The position numbers and the translations under genes were made by a program. A stretch of DNA of 64,000 nucleotides from Acanthopleura granulata. Lineage: Eukaryota > Mollusca > Polyplacophora > Chitonida > Chitonidae. Where the stretch lies: contig JABBOT010000015.1 in the NCBI GenBank assembly GCA_016165875.1, forward strand, positions 1,581,921-1,645,920. Reading direction: 5' to 3'. The notes under the pieces were generated by a model that did no database searches, was not told the origin of the DNA, and saw only the letters and a list, made by a program, of their open reading frames with translations. Below, one piece after another: positions 13,301 to 22,110 of the stretch. Numbering within the stretch: the first letter of the stretch is position 1; every line of letters starts with the position of its first letter.

Positions 13301-16300
13301 CGCATATGATGGGTCCTGGCTTCTAACTAAAGGTTTTGATCTAGAGGTTTTAATCGCAATTACATGAGAACATTAACCTGGACTTTTGTGTTCACAGAGT
13401 TATTTTCCAAACAATTTTCTTTTTCTTCACTAATGACATCATTGTTACATTATACGCAGACACCAGGAAGTTTTTTGTTGATTTTCTTTAGAAGTCGGAG
13501 GATGGATTGGAGGTAGGCGTTGGTGTTATTCTTAGAAAGAAAATGCTAGAGCACGGATGATTCTCAGTATGCGCTGGTCAGATAAACAACAACCGTTATT
13601 CATCCCATATTCAAATGGCTTAATTCGTACCAAGGTGTCAGTAAATTTGTCAGTAATAGAAATGTTTAGTTAATGGAAGTTATCAGTTGCAGCGTCAGGA
13701 TGTGTGGATGAGATCATTGTAATCCGTACCGGACATTTTTCTCTCTGCAGGTGAACCCGTTGGTTAACGCCAGGAAGGTATGACCAATAAAGACTTCGAT
13801 CCATATAGTTGTACGTAAAACTTACGAAACACGGTTGTGTTTGCAATTTGTTTCTGTAATGTCTTTCGTGAGTTTCTGAAGTGGTACTTTCCTGGTCGTG
13901 CAATTCGGCGATTTGGATTTGGATATATTGCCACCAGTTTTGTTAGTAATGTGAATATGAATATATAGTCTAAGTGAAAAACCCTGACATAATGCCAGTG
14001 GAATTAGATGACTGTATACTAGTTTTGGGTATTTGTCATTTTGCAGGTGAATCCAGTTATCAACGTCAGGAAGGTAGGATTTGTGAAATTAGGAAGACTT
14101 GTATGTAATACTTTCCGAATTCTAATTCCTCTTTGATGAAGCTTTTCACGATGTTAACATTAAAACAGAAAATAATCAGCCATATATCCTAATGTATTCC
14201 CATTATAATCACTTGCGTTATAATTTATAAGGGGAAGTCTTTGTGTTAATCATTATGCAGTTCCATAGAATGTGCCTTGTATATGTCACTAAGATCAACA
14301 ACTGGCCTAACGGTGCTAACGTCGGAACTTGCTGTGACTTCTGAAGTAGAATCCGTCTGAAGTTGAGTACTCTTCCTTTCTAGAGTGCAGCGTTATGTTC
14401 CAAAAGACACTGTTTGTAACGTAAACCAACGCCTAACTCTGTCCTCGCTGTTTAAAATGAGCAATATGTTTTATTTCACACTGCAATATTTTATTGCAGA
14501 AAAATCCGGGACGAAAGAGGAGAATGACAAAGGTGATATATCTGAAATTTTTTCTCCGATATTTACAATAATAATCTGGAAAACTATAAAGAAAATCACA
14601 AATGCTGAAAGTTTTCATCTTGTGAAAATGACGGTGCTTAGTGGAAACGTCATTGCTGGGGTTTACATCCCCAAATCACATATAGGAATTACATTTATAT
14701 CTGTGATGCCTGAAGGACACATATTTGCTCTTTTAATTGTGAACGTTATTCTTTTCTAAGACAATTTTCTTGCCGGTAAATTTATCCTTTACCATTTTTT
14801 CTGTGAGGTGAGATACATTGCGTTTTGATATTTGCCATTCAAGGGTAACAAGGGTAACGATGTTCTGCATGGTGGATACAGAAATATCTACCCGAACTCG
14901 GTAAGTAGCACACCTAACAGTATCTGGAACTCTAACTTGTATTTCTTGCCAGCAGGATATAGAGCAGATGTATTTGTGAGAAGAAAAGTAGAATAAAATG
15001 TTGCTGTAATAACAATAACATTATCAACCAACACGAGCTGGTCAGAGTTACAAATACACATACCCTTAAGCATACACCATCGACGAGGACCGTACAATCA
15101 CATACAAATAAACCATTGTTGGTCATACAATCTACATCTTCGACGGCTGTACAGCATCAAACAAATACCTACAACCTGGAACAAGTACATCATGGACCGT
15201 CAAAGACCTCAAAGAAATACATCTTTGACGGCCGCACAACCTCAAACAAATACAACATCAGCGGCCGTACAACCGAAAGAGAAAATACACCAGATTCGAC
15301 GCTCTCAGAGAAATTGTTTTAACTCTTCAAGAAGTGCAGCCTGCATCTTTTGTGAAAAATTCAACTTTTAAGTTTCAGAATTGTTATCTCTGTTGTGAAA
15401 TAAATGTGGTGTCATTTTGTCTGTGAGGTGAGATACATTGCGTTTTGATGTTTGCCATTCAAGGGTAACAAGGGTAACGATGTTCTGGATGGCGGACACA
15501 GAAATATTTACCCGAACCCGGTAAGTAGCACACCTAAAAGCTCGAGGTAATCGTTTATATTTTCTTATCAATCTCAAAACAGTATCTGGAACTCTAACTT
15601 GTATTTCTTGCCAGCAGGATATAGAGCAGGCGTATTTGTGAGGACAAAAGTAGAATACAATGTTGCTGTAATAACAATAACATTATCGACCAACACGAGC
15701 TGGTCTGAGTTACAAGTACACCGTGTGGTAATTGAATGTTCAATGAACTTTCGTGTATGTTGCGATTTTTGCCATATTTCAGGCTGCTAATGTCACTATT
15801 TCTGGTATTCTTTCATTAATGCTTTTGCTTTTACCATATTTTCCAGTCCGAGGGTGTCGTCATTATTGGTATCCTTGACAAGCGTAGGAAGAGGGATATA
15901 CAGGTATGGAAGACATTCTTAATTTTGAAATGTAAACCTACATTTAATTTGATGTTAACAACGAACGAATCCCCATGAGAAATTTTACTGAAATTCAAAA
16001 CATACCGCTAAGAGACGGTATATGTTTTCCACTATTTATTGGAATTGACCGTCTGGTTACCCAAGCATATTAGGGAACGATCCCGTAACTTTACAGGTTG
16101 TCCATCATTTGTAGCCGACGGGACATGTAAGAGACATTAGCTCACAGGTACTGACGTTTCACTATAGGGAAGCATGATTGGTTGTCTATATCATTCTGAC
16201 AAATGACATATCCTCCATGTTCGGAATCTTATGTTTATGGTTTTATTCTTATCAGCAACAACACAAGGCCACACTTAGATGTTTATTATGTATGTTGGCA

Positions 16301-16411
16301 GTGAGAAGAGTGGATTTGTCGACACCTGGAGACAGGTTAACCTTGAGTCCAGACTTCATGGTGTACAAAAGTGGAACAGAGCAGTCATGTAACTGTGTAA
16401 CTTTCTTGTAA
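10260..16411 (+). CDS. Unrecognised secreted protein gene built from phase-0 microexons
   Basis: Gene-level model. Exons: 10260-10378 (ATG at 10268), 12301-12357, 12744-12797, 13751-13777, 14047-14073, 14844-14900, 15464-15520, 15847-15903 and 16256-16411 (stop). Every intron is phase 0, so any exon can be skipped or included without shifting frame. The core model encodes about 200 residues. The protein opens with a signal peptide and is then short, basic, exon-sized peptides with dibasic and furin-like sites (RRKR in 15847-15903). The last exon has four cysteines. Tentative extra exons fit at 11211-11228, 13492-13512 and 14500-14532. Two exon pairs are evident duplicates (13751/14047 and 14844/15464). 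I recognise no family. Secretion is inferred from the leader; a secreted peptide precursor or a matrix protein are both possible. The architecture recalls the micro-exon genes of flatworms, but no homology is claimed. Confidence 0.5.
10525..10772 (+). mobile_element. SINE family 1, near full length
   Basis: Begins GGGGCCTCCGTGG, with a tRNA-like box B (GTGAATTCAAGTC), a middle section with TACGTGGGAAGGTC and GCCAGCAAC, and ends GAGTACGGAGTAAAACGCC followed by AATCAAATAAATAAATAAAT. It is inserted in intron 1 of the secreted-protein gene. It is slightly shortened near box A relative to 34665-34905. Confidence 0.85.
11211..11228 (+). CDS. Tentative 18-nt microexon
   Basis: Lies between CCACAGTTTGCAG and a perfect donor GTAAGTCAA. 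It is open in phase 0 and reads ILAAET. It fits the all-phase-0 pattern of its neighbours, but an 18-nt match can occur by chance. Confidence 0.25.
12301..12357 (+). CDS. Microexon, 57 nt
   Basis: Acceptor TATGTTTGCCTTACAG; open in phase 0; encodes AAIADGEELHRSRQKGSLG; ends GGC|GTGCGTG, a weaker but GT-type donor. It has the same 19-codon length as three other exons of this gene. Confidence 0.5.
12744..12797 (+). CDS. Microexon, 54 nt
   Basis: Acceptor TACGTTTGTCTACAG and strong donor GTG|GTAAGTTAG. It reads GSGGDILSAGAAVERHKV in phase 0. The tandem-duplicated intron segment (12804-13556) starts just after it. Confidence 0.55.
12804..13556 (+). repeat. Tandem duplication of an intron segment (two ~330-410 bp copies)
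   Basis: Copy 1 is about 12804-13130 and copy 2 about 13148-13556. Shared blocks include AAGATTTTGAAAC, ATGCATAATATTT, AATTTTCTTTTTCTT, CTAATGACATCATTG, TTTTTTGTTGATTTTC and AATGCTAGAGCACG. Copy 2 has an extra ~50 bp in its middle. Copy 1 has a run of about 11 G where copy 2 has ordinary sequence. Confidence 0.9.
13492..13512 (+). CDS. Tentative 21-nt microexon in duplicated segment
   Basis: Follows TTGATTTTCTTTAG and ends GAG|GTAGGC. It reads KSEDGLE in phase 0. The matching place in the first copy (from 13092) keeps the acceptor, but its donor is replaced by a G-run, so only the second copy could be used. Confidence 0.25.
13751..13777 (+). CDS. Microexon, 27 nt, VNP repeat 1
   Basis: Strong acceptor CATTTTTCTCTCTGCAG and donor AAG|GTATGA. 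It reads VNPLVNARK in phase 0. It is nearly identical in plan to 14047-14073. Confidence 0.6.
14047..14073 (+). CDS. Microexon, 27 nt, VNP repeat 2
   Basis: Acceptor TTTGTCATTTTGCAG and donor AAG|GTAGGA. It reads VNPVINVRK in phase 0. Six of nine residues equal those of the previous 27-nt exon, and the DNA of the two exons is alike (GTGAAYCC, AACGYCAGGAAG), so this is an exon duplication. Confidence 0.6.
14500..14532 (+). CDS. Tentative 33-nt microexon, Arg-rich
   Basis: Acceptor ATATTTTATTGCAG; reads KNPGRKRRMTK in phase 0; ends AAG|GTGATA, a weak donor. NP at positions 2-3 followed by basic residues recalls the two VNP exons. RKRR would be a proprotein-convertase-type site. Confidence 0.35.
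14844..14900 (+). CDS. Microexon, 57 nt, duplicated exon copy 1
   Basis: Acceptor TTTGCCATTCAAG and strong donor TCG|GTAAGTAGC. It reads GNKGNDVLHGGYRNIYPNS in phase 0. Its twin at 15464 differs at only a few residues and keeps the frame and both splice sites. Confidence 0.6.
15058..15310 (+). repeat. Degenerate ~40 bp minisatellite between the duplicated segments
   Basis: Several imperfect units contain ATCTTCGACGGC, CGTACAA(C/T)C and AAACAAATAC blocks. It sits exactly between the two copies of the exon-bearing duplication. Confidence 0.65.
15464..15520 (+). CDS. Microexon, 57 nt, duplicated exon copy 2
   Basis: Same acceptor and donor as 14844-14900. It reads GNKGNDVLDGGHRNIYPNP in phase 0. 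The changes are H to D, Y to H and S to P, with no stop or frameshift, which suggests that the copy is still coding. Confidence 0.6.
15847..15903 (+). CDS. Microexon, 57 nt, with RRKR site
   Basis: Acceptor TTACCATATTTTCCAG and donor CAG|GTATGG. It reads SEGVVIIGILDKRRKRDIQ in phase 0. The DKRRKR cluster is a good furin-type cleavage sequence. Related peptides are seen at 2986-3036 and at the end of 9381-9471. Confidence 0.55.
16256..16411 (+). CDS. Likely last exon, four cysteines
   Basis: Acceptor TTTTATTCTTATCAG. From phase 0 the frame is open for 51 codons to TAA at 16409-16411. It begins QQHKATLRCLLCMLA and ends EQSCNCVTFL, so it has a CLLC pair near its start and a CNC pair at its end. 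An AATAAA lies about 150 nt downstream. A donor-like GTGAGA after GCA at 16300 would instead make it a 45-nt internal exon. Confidence 0.45.
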   Translation, partial: QQHKATLRCLLCMLAVRRVDLSTPGDRLTLSPDFMVYKSGTEQSCNCVTFL

Positions 16412-16559
16412 ACGTCTCTGATACGCCAAATGTTTCACAGCAGTTTGTGGACGTGGATTGACTTTCTCCTTCATGTACATGTTCGCATGTTTCCTTTAGA
16501 ACGCGTAGACCTTGACAAAGAACAATGTACTAATCGAATATCTCAGTATGCTAAAAATG

Positions 16560-16565
16560 AATAAA
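16560..16565 (+). terminator. AATAAA poly(A) signal candidate
   Basis: Canonical hexamer about 150 nt after the proposed stop codon at 16411, in the right orientation to end the secreted-protein gene. Confidence 0.4.
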
Positions 16566-16844
16566 CGATTATGGCTTTACGCCACATTGGCAATGCTTCA
16601 GCCCTATCGTGGCAAGAGTATGCAAGAGTAACTAACAGAATGGAGTAAAGCTCTAGTGTGGCACTGATGCGTGATTGGTATTTTCAGTCTTCCTCGCAAA
16701 GGCTAAAAAAAGTAAAGTGTTCTCTATCAGTAAAACTTTACTTCAAAATTAGTTTACACATATTTTACACATTGATATACAGATATGCAATGATGAACAC
16801 ACCCTTGCCCCGTGGATTAACATCTTGAATAAATTACCACAGCT

Positions 16845-17015
16845 GATGCCGATATTGTCTGTTTTGTTGTCCTTGGTATTAGTATTAGATGCCGATATTG
16901 TCTGTTTTGTTGTCCTTGGTGTTAGTATTAGATGCCGATATTGTCTGTTTTGTTGTGCTTGGTATTTGTATTAGATGCCGATATTGTCTGTTTTGTTGTC
17001 CGTGGTATTAGTATT
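16845..17015. repeat. Four-copy 43-bp minisatellite
   Basis: Four nearly identical units starting GATGCCGATATTGTCTGTTT and ending in a TTGGTATTAGTATTA-type block. Confidence 0.95.
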
Positions 17016-17454
17016 GCTACTTCCCGTCCAGTCAAAACGTCTGAGGGATTTTATTGGTCGATATTGCACGTTTTGTGGGTGTACTTTCGGGGTGATGCCT
17101 AAGCTGTTTCGTTACATTTCATCCCTACCGACCGGAGTTAAAAGTTTTTGTATGTGTACATTATCATTTACTTAACAAAATACAAGTGGTTTTTATTTCA
17201 TTATTGTTTTTTCAAATAAACAACAAATTCAAGCTGGGGTTCAAAGTGATTCCCGGTTGAAGCATGTGTACACTTTATCGATACGAGACAGGTTAAGTCG
17301 ACACATAATGCGAAAGCACAGTTAATCTGGAGAAATATTGCTTGGTATTGGCTAAGTAACCTTTTTACTAATTCACACATGGAGCATAGTATTTGTCATG
17401 AAAGGATGTACCTTAACTGTATCTGCTGTGTCTGATCGAGGCGAACCAGTCTCA

Positions 17455-17617
17455 AACGCACACACATACACGTACACCCGAACACACATGTAGACGTCCA
17501 CACGAACAAATGGATACACGTCCTAACCCACACGAGCACAGGTACACATCCACACAAGCACACATACAAGCGAACACATAGGTACACTTCCACACGAGTA
17601 CACACACACGTCCACAT
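17455..17617. repeat. Degenerate ACACACG-rich low-complexity block
   Basis: A (CA)-rich stretch with recurring CACACGAGCACA / ACACATACA words of roughly 10-14 bp. The long minus-strand open frame over it is a by-product of the repeat. Confidence 0.75.
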
Positions 17618-17786
17618 AAAGTGTACACCGTTTAGGATATCATTTGTGTATTGGGGTAGGTGAACCACTGCAGTGCACTTTCAACCAGAGTAACCTTGAC
17701 TAAGAAAGGTCGTGTGTTTTGTGTGACCACTATAAATCACACTAGGCAAATCACAGAATCACTATAAACAACTATAATGATATCGG

Positions 17787-18060
17787 ACCGCTTCGGTGGC
17801 CTAGTGATACATATAAAAGCGTCCACCTAGAGGTAGGGAGATTCGGGATCATCCCGAATTGGGTCATTCTGAAAACACTTAAAATGGCACTTGTTGCTGC
17901 CTCCTTTGGCGTTCAGCACTGACAGGTTTAAGACAGGAAACAGGACTGCTAAGTTACTGCTTGTCACTGGAGCCATATCCCTTATCTGCCATTATTACAC
18001 ATTGTTGCCACATACAGACGAAAATAGATCAACATGCAGGCCGTACTATAACGAAGGCAA
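17787..18060 (+). mobile_element. SINE family 2 copy (tRNA-like head)
   Basis: Starts CGCTTCGGTGGCCTAGTG and continues through GGGTCATTCTGAAAACACTT, AATGGCACTTGTTGCTGCC, TTTGGCGTTCAGCACTGACAG and AGACAGGAAACAGGACTG. These blocks align in order with 28573-28840. The head is diverged. Confidence 0.6.
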
Positions 18061-18288
18061 AGCGGAGGTTTAGGGAGAATTAATTACAGCTACTATAAAA
18101 GAAATTATAAAAAATTTTAAGTCTCATAGTTGTTATAGAAAGTAGCACCAATTTACCGTAACACCTGTGTCCTGGGATGTCATAGCAAGTTAAATTTTGA
18201 AAATATTTGCAGAGGATCTCCAACGGGTGATGCTGTATCAAATTTATTAAACGAGAGTCAAAAAAATTCGTTTCTTTCAGTCGTTTAA

Positions 18289-18465
18289 TTACGGATGTAG
18301 TCTACATATATCTTCGGACTCTTTCGGGCGATAAAGTACCTAGTAAAACACGTAGTTCGACGAGCGAGAAGCGTTTGATTGGCTGATTCAATGAACGGTC
18401 GTGAGCCAATCAACGAAAGCTCAACATTCGAGCCTTTGGATCGAAAATTGATTAAATTTAATACT
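18289..18465. repeat. ~165-bp dispersed repeat, copy 1
   Basis: Shares TGTAGTCTACATATATCTTC, a GATTGG...CAATGA segment and CTCAACATT with 19005-19160 in the same order and orientation. It contains an inverted repeat, GATTGGCT ... AGCCAATC. Confidence 0.7.
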
Positions 18466-19004
18466 ACAGCTATAACGAGTTTACATTTATCCCGTTAGTG
18501 TAAAATATCCCATAAATGTAAAATCGAACAAAAGCACAAAATTGGGCCTAAAATCAGGTGACTTCATCTCAGGTGTTTACAAAAGCGCCTGCAGTTGTGC
18601 GGATTGTTTTAAGTACATGAGGTCAGTAATTCGTCCACAAACCAAAGCGCAACATTTATACACAAGATAAAATATACGCCACACAACTTTAGAACTGCCT
18701 TTACCTACACAAGTTTGGTTGGATTTTTAACATTATCATCGATATAATTAAAACTAAGTAGGAGGTAATGGTTTCCGACCAGTTTGTCGATCAAAGGAAG
18801 AATTCAAGAGGTCATGGAGGAAACCACTAAACATGTGCCGACGACGACACGAGTGCATAGCCTGCATGTCATCTTGTGTGAGAACGCAGCTGAAATACAG
18901 ATACATGTATGCATAGCCGACAATAAAATTCAAGACCTTTAAGGTCTTAACATTTTACGCAGCAAGTGATGAAACTGATCATGCAACTTCCACATTAGAT
19001 ACGC

Positions 19005-19160
19005 ATGTAGTCTACATATATCTTCGAACATTTTCACTCAACGCAGACGACAAAAGTAAGTTGTAAAACAGAATAGTTGGGCGTGTATGTAGCTTTTGAT
19101 TGTATGGCTCAATGAGCGGGCGTGAGTCAATCAAGAAAAACTCAACATTGTTGATAAAAA
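19005..19160. repeat. ~165-bp dispersed repeat, copy 2
   Basis: Second copy, in direct orientation about 715 bp downstream of the first. The inverted-repeat arms are diverged (GATTGTATGGCTC ... GAGTCAATC). Confidence 0.7.
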
Positions 19161-19221
19161 AGTATGTACGATATTTATGAAACCCCGTTTGGGTCACGTT
19201 CTGTGCCACATATATGGGATA

Positions 19222-19440
19222 AATTTATTTATTTGATTGGTGTTTTACTCCGTACTCAAGAATATTTCACTTATACGACGGAGGCGAGCATTATGATGCA
19301 GGAAACCAGGCAGAGCCCGACCTTCCGCAGATTGCTGGCGAACCTTCCTACGAAGATTCTTGACCAGAGGGGAAGCTGGAGTTAGCTGGACATGAGATCA
19401 CAACGATCGCATTGGGCAGAGGCACCTTGTTAGATTACGA
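19222..19440 (-). mobile_element. SINE family 1 copy
   Basis: On the plus strand it begins with the tail complement (ATTTATTTATTTGATTGGTG), then TTTTACTCCGTACTCAAGAA, TATTTCACTTATACGACGGA and CGCATTGGGCAGAGGC from the head. So the element points to the minus strand and is nearly full length, with a deletion in the middle. Confidence 0.8.
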
Positions 19441-19925
19441 TGGAAACAACAGCCTGCGTTGACTACTCGAGATGGCTAAAGGACTGGCTGTATGGTGACT
19501 GTAAAGGTGGAAGTATCCTTTGCTTTGTTTTTTCAAATAATGATTTTTAGTCTTCTTACACCACGGCAAAAATCCTTAGGGCGGCCATATTATCCACGCT
19601 GTGTTAAATATGAACGTGAAAAGATATGAGTTCTATGGGAGAAAACAATACGGAAATATGATTAATATTGATTAATGATGCGAAAATTTCCAGCACATAA
19701 TGTGTATAGAATTTCGGTTCATATGTGAAAGGCCAAGACAGGTTACACATGCTGACATTTGGTATCTCCGATGTGAGCCACATAAAAACTTATTGGCGCT
19801 TTTAGTAGCCAAAATATAGGATTTCTTAGCCTAGGATAACGGCTTTAAAAAGCACAAAAAGACGCGAACGCTGCCCTTGACGCTGCTCGCATTAACTTGA
19901 GCATTTCGACACTAGGATAGAAACA

Positions 19926-19953
19926 CATACACATATATATATATATATATATA
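19926..19953. repeat. (TA)n microsatellite
   Basis: A short AC stretch running into about ten TA dinucleotides. Confidence 0.9.
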
Positions 19954-20259
19954 GATAACTCTGAGAAGGTGAGTCACCCGGTATTTGGATCAGGAGTGTG
20001 GGCGGAGAGGGGCTTTTAGAATTGACTGCTTAAGAGACTATATGTCCTCTGGCGAACACTATAGCTTCCGACACGAAGGGAAACAACTGGAGCTGCTGAC
20101 ACAAAGGGAGACAACTTAAACTCGCATGTTCCACGACTGAACACAGAGATTCAGCCCTGTTGTACGTAAGCTGCATCTTGACAACATTCACATGCTTGCT
20201 GCTGTAGAATATGGTCTTGTCATCCACAAACAAGGAGCAACCTAACTCACAATTTGCAA

Positions 20260-22110
20260 ATAAAAATTTAAGGGGATATCAATTGATTTGAACTGATTCG
20301 ATAAGAACTGGCTGTCTCAGTTTTTGTAAATTTTCGTCCCTAATGGCAAAGTTATGTCCACTAAGGCGTTTCTCGAGAGACTCTCCAGTTTGTCCAATTT
20401 ATATAGCCGATCGGCAGCGAAGGCAGGTTATAGCTTATATGATATTGGCTGAGGTACAGGTGTATGAGCCATCGATGGTAAATTTCTCGTTGTTAGGTCC
20501 AAGTACGGTAGATCAGGAGTTGATTAAGGGGCGTAGATGGCACCTTGCTTTAACCGCATGAGAATGTTCCAAAGGTTTTGTCCGCCTTTTCCAGTTGGCT
20601 ACTGACAAGAACATTCTGTAAGTTGGGTGGCTGTTGGGAGGCGATGATAGGGTATTCTGTGATGATATTATTCAGGCTGTCGCCTTCAAAGATACGATGT
20701 AGATTATTGATAATACGCTGCGGCAACTTAAGTTGTGGGCTATATGTCACAACAAGGGGAATTCTGGAGTCATCAGATTTAGTTTTATATTCTCGAAGTT
20801 GTTCGCGTGGGTTTCTCTTTGCTCGGGCTGTCTCATCAGAAATTTGTAGTAGTTCATTTGTAGTTTAAGCTTGAAAATGCCTGGTTCAGGCCAGACAAGT
20901 GTTCGCCTCTTTCTTTACGATTGGAACAGATTCTGTTACATCGAAGAGCTTGGCTGTAAACAATGGAACTGAACGTGTGGGTAGAGTGGAAACTATGAGA
21001 GTGGAAATAGCTATACTTTTCGGTAGGTTTTCGGAAGAGGCTGGTCTTGACATCACTGTTCCTGATTTTGCAGAGACCAGAAAGCTGACTCATTCGCGGG
21101 ATGATTCAATTGTAAGATTGATAGTGGGGTGAAATTCATTAAAATCCTAATGAAATTTCTCCAGAGTACTATGTCCATGAGACCAAATCATGAATATATC
21201 ATCGGTAGAGCGGACATACATAAGAGGTTTTTAAAACGGATAGTTTTGCAGAAATCGTTGTTTTAAGTCTTTAGGGTAAAGATGTTGACATACTGCGCAG
21301 CCACGCGTGTAATAATAGTCGTTCCATTGCTTTGGAGATACAGGATACCATTAATTTCAGAATAGTTATGGGTGAAAATAAATTCAGTCGATTGACTTGC
21401 TTTATCAGCGGTTATGAGATCTGGCATTACATTACGGACAGCTTGCAGTCCATCTGCGTCAGGTATGTTAATATACAGGCCCTCGAGATCCATATTGGCA
21501 AGAATGGTACTTCTGGCAGGTTTTAGACACACTGAAGTTTTCGTACGAAATCCGTTGTAGCCGGGATATAACTCTGTTTTCGTTGGATGTGGTCATAATA
21601 AAACGTCAAGGTAGCCAGACACACCCTCAATATACAATGTGTCTGCCTGAGTTACCCTGCGTGAGAATTTCAAGTAAGAGGTAAAATGTACCAGGCTCTA
21701 AAGCAGTGGTCATTTCAGTACTATTACGCACTTCTTCGGGCACATCGTTCAGTATTTCTCAGTTCCTTTTGATATTTGGATCTTCATTAAGTGAAGTGCC
21801 AAAAGAATGGCTACCTCTCTGAGGTATTGCTATTGTTCATTATCACCATGGGTCCACCCTTGTCGGCTTGTTTAATCAATTTCGTTGTTGGTTTTTAGGC
21901 TTTGGATTGCCCTAATTTCTTTAGGCGTTAAATTATACACACGCCTGTGTTTGGTGAAAATTTCACATTTAACTCGGCAGCGGAAACTGGTGACGTGCAT
22001 ATCCAAGTTAGGATTACGTCTTTCACGGGGGGGTGGGTGGGGGTGAATTGTTGGTTTCCTGCCTTGCTTTGCAGGTTCTCTGATGGTCTAGCACATGCTA
22101 AATTTGTCAT
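20260..22110 (-). mobile_element. Degenerate Penelope-like retroelement (RT plus GIY-YIG)
   Basis: Read on the minus strand, blocks of a Penelope-like polyprotein appear in order, split by stops and frameshifts. About 21875-21841 encodes KQADKGGPMVIMN. About 21500-21450 encodes LANMDLEGLYINIP, the start of the RT palm. About 21330-21280 encodes a SNGTTIITRVAAQY block. About 21213-21183 keeps the catalytic pair in TDDIFMIW. About 21041-21011 encodes SLFRKPTEKY. About 20750-20730 encodes TYSPQLKL. About 20450-20366 has the GIY-YIG-type region with AITC and IGQTGESLERRL. The AITC ... IGQTG pattern after RT is diagnostic of Penelope-like elements. In-frame stops (for example between NII and AITC) and frame changes show that the copy is dead. 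No terminal repeats were identified, so both ends are approximate. Confidence 0.85.

Larger units (their letters stand above)
14800..15717 (+). repeat. Segmental duplication carrying an exon
   Basis: Copy 1 is about 14800-15057 and copy 2 about 15415-15717. They share GTGAGGTGAGATACATTGCG, AGGGTAACAAGGGTAACGAT, CGGTAAGTAGCACACC, AGTATCTGGAACTC, CCAGCAGGATATAGAGCAG and ACCAACACGAGCTGGTC. Copy 2 has about 40 extra bases after the exon donor. Each copy holds one 57-nt exon. A second, weaker exon-like element follows CCAGCAGGATATAG in both copies. Confidence 0.95.

Noticed and set aside
16686..16709. Possible 24-nt microexon (SSSQRLKK) after GGTATTTTCAG
   Set aside because: It lies beyond the proposed stop and AATAAA of the secreted-protein gene, and its donor (GTAAAG in an A-rich run) is easily met by chance.
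17396..17668. 90-codon Cys/Val-rich minus-strand open frame
   Set aside because: It is entirely a translation of the degenerate ACACACG repeat.
20030..20233. Minus-strand frame starting FVDD, suggesting an RT active site
   Set aside because: The surrounding residues do not match any RT palm, and the real TDDIFMIW block of the element lies at 21183-21213.
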